Assembly (NCBI GenBank): GCA_023390695.1
Contig: JAEWCJ010000257.1
Coordinates: 1 to 6,225, forward strand
Reading direction: 5' to 3'
Source of the DNA: Pseudomonadota bacterium
GTDB taxonomy: Bacteria; Pseudomonadota; Alphaproteobacteria; Rhizobiales; Xanthobacteraceae
Length of the DNA stretch: 6,225 bases
The translations under genes were made by a program, and so were the position numbers. A model generated the notes under the pieces. It ran no database searches and had not been told where the DNA came from. It was given only the letters and a program-made list of their open reading frames with translations. Positions 1-4,778 of this stretch are shown here, one piece after another. The first letter of the stretch is position 1. Each line of letters opens with the position of its first letter.

Positions 1-471
1 GTCGCGAGCCGCGTACAACTCGGTTTCGCGGCGGACTTCATTCCCGGTTATGCGGCAGCTTTTGTCGCGGCGTTTGTCTGGGCGATCTATTCGGTGCTGT
101 CGCGCCGCTTCGCCGCGGTGCCGACCGACGCGGTGGTCGGCTTCTGCCTTGTCACCGCCGTGCTCGGTGCCCTGTTCCACCTTCTGTTCGAGCAGACGGT
201 GTGGCCGGACAATGCCGCGCAATGGCTTGCCGTTCTTGCGCTTGGCCTTGGCCCGGTCGGCGCCGCCTTCTATGTCTGGGATATCGGCATGAAGCGCGGG
301 GATATCCGCATTCTCGGCGCGACGTCGTATGCCGCGCCGGTTTTCTCCACGATCTTCCTGGTGCTTGCCGGGTTTGCCGAGGCGACGTGGTCGCTGGTCG
401 TTGCAGCCGTGCTGATCGCGGGCGGCGGATTGCTTGCCGCGAAAGACATGCTGGTCAGGAAGAGGGGTTAG
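1..471 (+). CDS. EamA/DMT-family transporter, 3' part (start is outside the window)
   Basis: This is the C-terminal 156 residues of an inner-membrane transporter of the drug/metabolite (EamA) superfamily; frame 1 is open from the first base to TAG at 469-471. About five hydrophobic segments are visible at residues ~16-36, 44-63, 74-93, 104-124 and 129-146, matching the second EamA repeat of a 10-TM protein. The stretch GPVGAAFYVWDIGMKRGDIR (residues 84-103), followed by an A-T-S-Y-A-A-P segment, is typical of the DMT exporters annotated as YddG/RhtA-like. The basic tail (VRKRG) fits a cytoplasmic C-terminus. Family knowledge suggests export of amino acids or related metabolites, but the substrate cannot be read from the sequence. 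Its last 17 bp overlap the 3' end of the convergent cupin gene, and no intrinsic terminator follows the stop. Family assignment is firm; the specific role is unknown. Confidence 0.9.
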   Translation, partial: VASRVQLGFAADFIPGYAAAFVAAFVWAIYSVLSRRFAAVPTDAVVGFCLVTAVLGALFHLLFEQTVWPDNAAQWLAVLALGLGPVGAAFYVWDIGMKRGDIRILGATSYAAPVFSTIFLVLAGFAEATWSLVVAAVLIAGGGLLAAKDMLVRKRG

Positions 472-895
472 CCGGAGACCAATCCCTCGGCGCCAGTTCG
501 AAACCCGCGAATTCAAACCCCGGCGCCACCGTGCATCCGACCAGCGTCCACTCGCCGAGGCTTTCCGCCGCCTGCCACTCGCCGGCGGGAACGATGGCCT
601 GCGGTTGTTCTCCGGCCAGCAGATCCGCGCCGAGCGTGATGACGGAGACGGTGTCGCCGTTTGCGATCTCGAGCTTCAGCGGCGCGCCGGCATGCCAGTG
701 CCAGACTTCGACGGCATCCACCCGATGCCAGTGCGAGCGCTCGCCGCGCGCCAGCAGGAAATGGATGGCGGTGGACGCCGCGCGCCCGTCGCCCACGATG
801 CGGGAATCGCGGAATGTTTCGCGATAATGCCCGCCTTCCGGATGCGGCTGGAGATCGAGCAGACGGATGATGTCGCCGGCCGAATGCACGCTCAT
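455..895 (-). CDS. Cupin domain-containing protein, DUF985 (cupin_5) family
   Basis: A 146-residue single-domain cupin of the DUF985/cupin_5 family (yeast YML079w-like fold). Family signatures visible: HPEGGHYRET at residues 18-27, S-T-A-I-H-F-L-L at 41-48, the metal-site-like segment SHWHRVDAVEVWHWHAG at 54-70 (His55, His57, Glu63, His66, His68), PAGEWQ at 103-108 and GCTVAPGFEF at 120-129. The length is normal for the family. I placed the start at the ATG at 893-895: the upstream extension of this frame overlaps gloB and reads as shadow sequence, and the family N-terminus (AGDIIRLLDLQPHPEGG) begins just after this Met. gloB ends 5 bp upstream, so the two are almost certainly co-transcribed. 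Members are small soluble beta-barrel proteins; sugar-isomerase-like or ligand-binding roles have been suggested but no reaction is established. The 3' end overlaps the convergent EamA transporter gene by 17 bp. Confidence 0.92.
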   Translation of the reverse strand: MSVHSAGDIIRLLDLQPHPEGGHYRETFRDSRIVGDGRAASTAIHFLLARGERSHWHRVDAVEVWHWHAGAPLKLEIANGDTVSVITLGADLLAGEQPQAIVPAGEWQAAESLGEWTLVGCTVAPGFEFAGFELAPRDWSPANPSS

Positions 896-900
896 GCCGG

Positions 901-1668
901 TCAGAACTTGTTCTTGCGTTCGCGGATTTCCGCAAACACGTCCGCCGCGGGCTGGCCGGCCTTGCCGACAGCCGCCGCGACCGAGGGAATATCGGCGCGC
1001 AGGAAGCAGTTCTGTTCCTTCTCGGCGCCGATGGTCGCCGGAATGGTCGGTTTGCCGGCGGCGCGCAATTGCTCGACTTCCTTCGCGCGCGCCAGCAACG
1101 CCTTGTTGTCGGGCTCGATGGTCAGCGCGAACTTGATATTGGACTGCGTGTATTCGTGGCCGCAGAAGAACTGCGTGTCGTCGGGCAATGCGCGCAGCTT
1201 GAGCAGCGAATTCCACATCTGCTCCATCGTGCCCTCGATCACCCGGCCGCAGCCGATCGAGAACAACGTGTCGCCGACGAAGGCGAGTTTGTCGGCATCA
1301 AATACGAGCGAGATATGGCCGGCGGTATGGCCCGGCGTTTCGAGCACGCGGCCGGTGAGGGAGCCCAGCTTGATGGTGTCGCCTTCGGCCACCGTCTCGT
1401 CGAGATCGGCGATCTTCGATGCCTCGCCGCGCGGGCCGATCACGCGGCATCCATGCTTCGCCTTCAGCTCGGCGATGCCGCCGGTATGGTCCTGGTGATG
1501 GTGCGTGACCAGAATGTGGCTGAGTGTCCATCCGGTCTCCTTCAGCGCGGCTTCGACCGCCGCCGCTTCCGGCGCGTCGATCGAGGCAGTGGCGCCGGTT
1601 GCCGGATCGTGCAGCAGGACACCGAAATTGTCCGAAAGGCAGGGGAAAAGATGGGTCTGGGCGGCCAT
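901..1668 (-). CDS. gloB: Hydroxyacylglutathione hydrolase (glyoxalase II)
   Basis: Cytosolic metallo-beta-lactamase-fold thioesterase that hydrolyses S-D-lactoylglutathione to D-lactate and glutathione, the second step of methylglyoxal detoxification. The 255 residues match the usual bacterial length. The binuclear metal site is complete: THHHQDH at 55-61 (His56, His58, Asp60, His61), TPGHTAGH with His114, VGDTLFS with bridging Asp133, and CGHEYT with His171. Glyoxalase II-specific features rather than generic MBL ones follow: C-G-R-V-I-E-G-T at 140-147, HEYTQSNIKFA at 171-181, and the C-terminal substrate-binding region PATIGAEKEQNCFLR (210-224) ending in RKNKF. The start is the ATG at 1666-1668, followed by the family-like MAAQTHLFPCLSDNFG. 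No strong Shine-Dalgarno precedes it, and the frame stays open for some distance upstream without a better start. It is first in a unit with the DUF985 cupin 5 bp downstream and is divergent from the methyltransferase gene. Confidence 0.95.
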   Translation of the reverse strand: MAAQTHLFPCLSDNFGVLLHDPATGATASIDAPEAAAVEAALKETGWTLSHILVTHHHQDHTGGIAELKAKHGCRVIGPRGEASKIADLDETVAEGDTIKLGSLTGRVLETPGHTAGHISLVFDADKLAFVGDTLFSIGCGRVIEGTMEQMWNSLLKLRALPDDTQFFCGHEYTQSNIKFALTIEPDNKALLARAKEVEQLRAAGKPTIPATIGAEKEQNCFLRADIPSVAAAVGKAGQPAADVFAEIRERKNKF

Positions 1669-1712
1669 GATGCACTCATTAGCTGGAGACGAACAATCGC
1701 GGGAAACAACGC

Positions 1713-1741
1713 TAACATGCCGGTGGTGGTTCGTTCGTCAA
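1713..1741 (-). promoter_or_regulatory. Candidate sigma-70-type promoter for gloB-cupin
   Basis: Reading the minus strand, a CTTGACG -35 element (hexamer TTGACG at 1741-1736) is separated by 17 bp from a weaker -10-like ATGTTA (1718-1713). CTTGAC is the common alphaproteobacterial -35 core. The predicted start would be near 1706, giving a leader of roughly 38 nt to the gloB ATG. The -10 match is mediocre, so this is a candidate chosen by spacing and the good -35 box. Confidence 0.4.
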
Positions 1742-1772
1742 GAGACAAAGCCAGCCTTCGCCGCCCTTCGGC

Positions 1773-1791
1773 TTTCGTTGACGAAATTCGT
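1773..1791. promoter_or_regulatory. Overlapping palindromes at the methyltransferase promoter; candidate operator
   Basis: Two inverted repeats share one arm. TTTCGT-TG-ACGAAA spans 1773-1786 (6-bp perfect arms, 2-bp centre) and ACGAA-A-TTCGT spans 1781-1791 (5-bp perfect arms, 1-bp centre). They abut an extended -10-like TGCTAATCT at 1791-1799, immediately before the methyltransferase ATG at 1806. More copies of the TTCGT pentamer lie in the same divergent region (1730-1734, 1734-1738, and ACGAA at 1689-1693). The position suits a repressor site, but no known regulator consensus is recognised. Confidence 0.35.
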
Positions 1792-1805
1792 GCTAATCTT
1801 TTGGA

Positions 1806-2600
1806 ATGTTTATCGATGTCGTCGATCTGCGCGATTTCTATTCGCAGGGGCTTGGGATTGTCGCCCGCCGTTTCATCGGGCGCGGCATCCGCGCCCGCTG
1901 GAACGATCTGGGCGGGTTGCGGATCGCCGGCATGGGTTATGCGACACCTTATCTCGGCTTGTTCCGCGAGGAGGCCGAGCGGTGTCTTGCCTTCATGCCG
2001 GCTGCGCAAGGTGTCGTGAAATGGCCTTCGGCCCGGCCCGGTCTCACGGCGCTGGTCGACGAGACCGGGCTGCCGCTGAGCGACGCTGCGGTGGATCGCG
2101 TGTTGCTGGTGCATGCGCTGGAAATGACCGACGATCCCGTCGCCATGCTGCGTGAAATCTGGCGCGTGCTGGCGCCCCACGGCCGGCTGCTGGCGGTCGT
2201 GCCCAATCGCCGCGGCCTGTGGGCGCGAATCGATTCGACGCCGTTCGGGCATGGCCGTCCGTATTCGCGGGCGCAGATCACCAAGATTTTGCGCGAGACG
2301 CTGTTCACGCCGAATGGCTGGGGCGAAGCATTATATGTCCCGCCGATCCCGCGCGGCTGGTTCCTGCGCACGGCCGTGGCCTGGGAGCGTACAGGCGCAA
2401 CCATCTCGGCGCCGTTCGCCGGCGTGCATATCGTGGAGGCGACCAAGCAGGTCTACCGGGCGATTCCCGCGCGCCGGGAAAAACGCAAGCTGGTGCCCTC
2501 GCTCGAACCGGCGCTTGCGCCCGCGTCAGGCGCCGCTGCGCTCGTGCACAAAACAATCATGGCCGGACAAGCCGGCCATGATGTTCGGAATAATTCGTGA
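1806..2600 (+). CDS. Class I SAM-dependent methyltransferase (Methyltransf_11-like)
   Basis: A 264-residue soluble protein of the class I methyltransferase family that sits beside gloB in many related alphaproteobacteria; its substrate is not known. The N-terminus (MFIDVVDLRDFYSQGLG) matches the usual start of this group. Motif I is the variant LRIAGMGYATPYL (38-50), with G-M-G-Y-A-T-P replacing the classical GxGxG; I believe this is normal for the family. Post-core motifs are visible as DRVLLVHALEMTDDP (97-111) and LREIWRVLAPHGRLLAVVPN (115-134), the typical motif IV/V order. A basic stretch RREKRK occurs at 223-228. The start is constrained: an in-frame TAA at 1794-1796 leaves only three codons before the ATG, none a possible start. 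There is no usable Shine-Dalgarno, so the mRNA may be leaderless. The 3' end is convergent with DUF4167, with 8 bp between stop codons, and its last codons contain a strong hairpin. Confidence 0.88.
   Translation: MFIDVVDLRDFYSQGLGIVARRFIGRGIRARWNDLGGLRIAGMGYATPYLGLFREEAERCLAFMPAAQGVVKWPSARPGLTALVDETGLPLSDAAVDRVLLVHALEMTDDPVAMLREIWRVLAPHGRLLAVVPNRRGLWARIDSTPFGHGRPYSRAQITKILRETLFTPNGWGEALYVPPIPRGWFLRTAVAWERTGATISAPFAGVHIVEATKQVYRAIPARREKRKLVPSLEPALAPASGAAALVHKTIMAGQAGHDVRNNS
2546..2582 (-). terminator. Intrinsic terminator of the DUF4167 gene, embedded in the methyltransferase 3' end
   Basis: A perfect 11-bp inverted repeat (arms 2556-2566 and 2572-2582, sequence ATCATGGCCGG and its complement) encloses a 5-nt loop. 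On the minus strand it is followed directly by TGTTTTGTG, giving a U-rich tract just past the DUF4167 stop (2609-2611), about 27 nt downstream. On the plus strand the hairpin is followed by GTTCGGAATAATT, which is not U-rich, so termination should be mainly of the minus transcript. The hairpin lies wholly within methyltransferase codons ~251-259. Confidence 0.7.
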
Positions 2601-2608
2601 TTTGGTGA

Positions 2609-3331
2609 TCATTCACCTGCCGGTGCGGCGTCATCCGACGCCTCGACCGGTGCGCCACCCGCTTCTGCGCGCGGACCACGATGCCCGCGCCGGCGCCGGC
2701 GATGCAGCGGAAACCGCTCGCCCTGATTGTCCTGGCCGTTCGGCTGGCCATTGGCCGCCTGCGGCTGGCCGCCGGTGATGAAGGACGGTAGGCGATCGAT
2801 CGCGCCGCCGTCATTCGCATCGGCATTCACCTGGCGTTCATTCACTTGACGCTCATGCCGCGGCTGCTGCTCGCGCTCGCGCTGCGGATAAGGCTGCTGC
2901 TGCTCGCGCTGATAGGGCTGCGCATAATTCTGCTCGCGCGGCGAATGCGGCTCGCCGGCAAATTGCGGCTGCGCATTGTCTTCGCTGTCGTCGAAGCTTT
3001 CATCCTGCCGCGCATCGCCGGCCTCGGAGCGAGGCTGCTGGAACGGCTGGCTCTGACGTACCTGCTCCTGCGCCGCCGCGATCAGACGGAAATAGTGTTC
3101 GGCATGCTGGTAATAGTTTTCCGCCGCCACCGGATCGCCGGACGCGGTCGCGTCGCGCGCCAGTTGGATATATTTTTCGGCGATATGGTTGGCCGTGCCG
3201 CGGATTTTCACGTCGGGGCCGTTGGATTCATACACGCGAGTCAGCGGATTGTGGTTCTTGCCGCCGCCCCGATTGCGCCCCCGCATCCGGTGGTGCTGGT
3301 GCTGATGCTTGTTCTGATGTCCGTTTCTCAT
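2609..3331 (-). CDS. DUF4167 domain-containing protein
   Basis: A 240-residue protein with an N-terminal DUF4167 domain (Pfam family, largely alphaproteobacterial) and a long low-complexity tail. The N-terminus is basic and His/Asn/Gln/Arg-rich (residues 1-28). The conserved core then reads NPLTRVYESNGPDVKIRGTA (28-47), an H-I-A-E-K-Y-x-Q-L-A-R-D helix and A-A-E-N-Y-Y-Q-H-A-E-H-Y-F-R (69-82), a TPR-like helical segment. Residues ~85-175 are Q/R/E/P-rich and probably disordered, with internal repeats. LPSFITGG (181-188) and an Arg-rich block FPLHRRRRRGHRGPR (207-221) near the C-terminus are also typical of family members. The basic ends suggest nucleic-acid binding, but that is inference and the function is not established. 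The start ATG at 3329-3331 gives the standard family N-terminus; a weak AGGCGAG lies before it. It lies downstream of prmC in the same direction but 563 bp away, so it probably has its own promoter. Confidence 0.92.
   Translation of the reverse strand: MRNGHQNKHQHQHHRMRGRNRGGGKNHNPLTRVYESNGPDVKIRGTANHIAEKYIQLARDATASGDPVAAENYYQHAEHYFRLIAAAQEQVRQSQPFQQPRSEAGDARQDESFDDSEDNAQPQFAGEPHSPREQNYAQPYQREQQQPYPQREREQQPRHERQVNERQVNADANDGGAIDRLPSFITGGQPQAANGQPNGQDNQGERFPLHRRRRRGHRGPRAEAGGAPVEASDDAAPAGE
2824..2853 (-). repeat. 15-bp tandem duplication within DUF4167
   Basis: Two adjacent 15-bp units (2824-2838 and 2839-2853) match at 12 of 15 positions and encode consecutive RQVNE / RQVNA pentapeptides in the disordered tail. 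This looks like replication-slippage growth of a low-complexity linker. Confidence 0.6.
2863..2910 (-). repeat. 33-bp-period repeat in the Q/R-rich tail of DUF4167
   Basis: The 15-mer GCTGCTGCTCGCGCT (plus-strand reading) occurs at 2863-2877 and again at 2896-2910, a 33-bp period. A degenerate third copy, CTGCTCGCGCG, lies at 2930-2940. It encodes repeated QREQQ-type peptides, so the tail appears to evolve by repeat expansion. Confidence 0.55.
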
Positions 3332-3470
3332 AGCTCGCCTGTTGCCGACTCCTCGTCATGCGGCCCGCGCCGCTTTTCGATTCTCTTCGTCACCAAATCT
3401 GTCACTCAACAAACGTCATCGCGTTTGCTGTTCTTTCCAACTGACCGGACACTGCGTCCGGACGGCACGC

Positions 3471-3496
3471 AAAAAAACCGTGGCCGCCTGACGGCT
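3471..3496 (-). terminator. Candidate intrinsic terminator upstream of DUF4167
   Basis: On the minus strand AGCCGT (3496-3491) can pair with ACGGTT (3481-3476; one G-U pair) around a 9-nt GC-rich loop, and the stem runs directly into seven T residues (3477-3471). It could end readthrough from the ptsP-prfA-prmC operon, end a small RNA, or act as an attenuator in a DUF4167 leader 140 nt upstream of that start codon. The stem is short, so termination strength is uncertain. Confidence 0.5.
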
Positions 3497-3554
3497 CTCC
3501 TTCCAGCCAACCCAGCTTCTGAGCCCCTCAAGCGCCCTCGCGCCTGCCGCTCAT
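3493..3554 (-). promoter_or_regulatory. Possible leader: 8-codon ORF and alternative hairpins before the T7 terminator
   Basis: On the minus strand a short ORF (ATG at 3554-3552, TGA at 3530-3528) would encode MSGRREGA, preceded by AGGA only 2-3 nt from the ATG, which is too close for an ideal ribosome site. Its stop lies in a hairpin, GCTT-GAG-GGG-CTC-AG-AAGC (3533-3515, 2-nt bulge). A second hairpin, GGCT/AGCC (3508-3505 with 3496-3493), has loop GGAAGGAG and uses the same AGCC bases as the terminator stem, so the two are mutually exclusive. The layout resembles an attenuator, but this is inferred from pairing by eye. Confidence 0.3.
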
Positions 3555-3640
3555 TGTCCTAAATCCACACGCTCCGCGCTCTCGTTCCTCACGTTGAGCG
3601 CGCCCAAACGGTGAAGCCTGACAACGAAATCGGCGAATCT

Positions 3641-3715
3641 GTTTTCTGCGCAACCTGTCGTTTTCTGCGCGACCTATTGTCGATAGCTGTTATTGTCGAC
3701 CTGTCTATGCGACCT
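3641..3715. repeat. Cluster of short direct repeats in the prmC-DUF4167 gap
   Basis: GTTTTCTGCGCAACCT (3641-3656) recurs as GTTTTCTGCGCGACCT (3660-3675), 15 of 16 identical with a 19-bp period. TATTGTCGA occurs at 3675-3683 and 3691-3699, a 16-bp period, and a degenerate CTGTCTATGCGACCT closes the cluster (3701-3715). The spacing is not regular enough for a CRISPR or standard iteron array. The region could be slippage-derived or a cluster of protein-binding sites. Confidence 0.6.
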
Positions 3716-3894
3716 GGCTCTTGCCCCGATCCTCGCCCCTTTTTTCCTCTGTGTTGCCGGCCTCGCGAAGCATCCGCTTCGGGCACATCTGCAACCGGGA
3801 TCAGGGCCCTAATGCTGCGAAGAACCTAGTCGTTCTGCCCCGATAATCCAAGTCCTATTTTTGGGGGCTGGAATGCATCCACATCGTGGCAGGG

Positions 3895-4776
3895 TTAAGA
3901 AATGCCCCGAAAAACAAGGGCTCGGGGTGTGCCCGCCAGATCGGGCCGCGGCGGCGCCGCCGTCGTCAGGCCGGCCGATTCGAAAATCGCGGTGACCGCC
4001 TCAGACTGACCGGCCCCGATTTCAACCACGAGCAGGCCGCCGGCCTTGAGCAGACGCGCGGCATCCGCGGCGATGGCGCGGTAGCAGTCCAGACCGTCCG
4101 GTCCCCCGTCCAGGGCCAGCAGCGGATCGTAGTCGCGGACCTCGGCCTGTAATGCGTCCAGTTCCGAGGTGGCAATATAAGGCGGGTTCGACACCACGAG
4201 ATCGAAGCGTTCCGTGAGCGCACCGCCGAAATCCGATTCGACGAATTCGGCGCGGTCCTGGAGCCCGAGCGCCCGCGCATTCTCGCGCGCCGTTTTGAGC
4301 GCCAGCGGGTTGATGTCGCCGCCGATGCCGGTTGCGTTCGGCAATTCGCTCAGCAGCGCAAAGAGAATGGCGCCGGTGCCGGTCCCCAGATCGGCAATGC
4401 GCCACGCGCGGTCGCGCACGGAGCGCCCGCCGAGCGCAGTGAGCGCCGCGTCGACAACGGTTTCGGTTTCCGGGCGCGGGATCAGCGTTGCCGGGGAAAG
4501 CCGTAAGGGCAGGCTCCAGAATTCCTTTTCGCCGGTGATCCGCGCCACCGGCTCGTGCCGCAATCGGCGCACCGCCAGCGCGTTGATCGTATCGATCTCC
4601 TGCGGCGTCAGAACGCGCGTGGCGGCGGAGGCAAGCCCGGCATGACCGAGACCGAGCGCATGGCCGATCAGCAGACGGGCATCGAGTTCGGGCGTTTCGA
4701 TGCCGCTCTTGCGGAAAACCTCGGCGATCTGACGGCGTGCGCCGGCGATGGTGCAATGCTGCGCGCCGTCAATCAT
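3895..4776 (-). CDS. prmC: Peptide chain release factor N5-glutamine methyltransferase
   Basis: PrmC (HemK) transfers a methyl group from SAM to the glutamine side-chain amide of the GGQ motif in release factors RF1 and RF2, which raises termination efficiency; it acts in the cytosol. The 293 residues are typical. An N-terminal helical domain (~1-90) docks the release factor. It is followed by L-I-P-R-P-E-T-E (98-105), the SAM-binding motif I IADLGTGTGAI (127-137), an acidic G-G-D-I-N at 152-156 and the catalytic SNPPYI (196-201) that holds the glutamine amide. D-Y-D-P (215-218), A-L-D-G-G-x-D-G-L (221-229) and VVEIGAGQ (250-257) are further PrmC signatures. The ATG lies 2 bp beyond the prfA stop with no separate Shine-Dalgarno, which implies translational coupling with its own substrate's gene. 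The product and the gene order agree, so the call is firm. Confidence 0.97.
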   Translation of the reverse strand: MIDGAQHCTIAGARRQIAEVFRKSGIETPELDARLLIGHALGLGHAGLASAATRVLTPQEIDTINALAVRRLRHEPVARITGEKEFWSLPLRLSPATLIPRPETETVVDAALTALGGRSVRDRAWRIADLGTGTGAILFALLSELPNATGIGGDINPLALKTARENARALGLQDRAEFVESDFGGALTERFDLVVSNPPYIATSELDALQAEVRDYDPLLALDGGPDGLDCYRAIAADAARLLKAGGLLVVEIGAGQSEAVTAIFESAGLTTAAPPRPDLAGTPRALVFRGIS

Positions 4777-4778
4777 GT

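Larger units (their letters stand above)
3332..3894. other. 563-bp non-coding region between prmC and the DUF4167 gene
   Basis: No ORF here has a recognisable protein signature. The longest candidates (65 aa on minus at 3589-3786, 72 aa on plus at 3611-3829) are Arg/Ser-rich, have no domain-like pattern and overlap a repeat cluster. Contents that can be supported: a short-repeat cluster at 3641-3715; a minus-strand structured element with a T7 tract at 3471-3554; a further 6-bp hairpin (CCGGAC/GTCCGG, 3445-3461) containing the palindrome CGTCCGGACG (3455-3464); and the presumed promoter and leader of DUF4167, whose -35/-10 boxes I could not place convincingly. No clear terminator follows prmC directly. 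Confidence 0.7.

Noticed and set aside
896..1216. N-terminal extension of the cupin ORF up to 1216
   Set aside because: The extra ~107 residues overlap gloB out of frame, look like shadow sequence, and the DUF985 N-terminus starts right after the Met at 895.
434..1498. 354-aa plus-strand ORF across the cupin and gloB genes
   Set aside because: It is antisense to two genes with complete family motifs on the minus strand and has no domain of its own; long antisense ORFs are common at this GC content.
1806..1965. Degenerate methyltransferase (motif I lacks the GxGxG third glycine)
   Set aside because: The G-x-G-Y-A-T-P form of motif I appears to be the norm in this gloB-linked family, and the rest of the core is intact, so it was not called a pseudogene.
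2846..3562. 238-aa plus-strand ORF with hydrophobic Leu/Ile-rich N-terminal half
   Set aside because: It is the antisense shadow of DUF4167; the Leu/Ala/Arg runs come from reading the Gln/Arg/Glu-rich tail backwards, and the minus-strand frame carries the real family signature.
3641..3715. CRISPR array or replication iterons
   Set aside because: There are only two near-identical 16-bp copies separated by 3 bp, without spacers or cas genes, and the other repeats differ in sequence and period.
3589..3786. 65-aa minus-strand ORF in the prmC-DUF4167 gap
   Set aside because: It begins at a GTG without a convincing ribosome site, is Arg/Ser-rich with no motif, and runs through the short-repeat cluster; a chance ORF is more likely.
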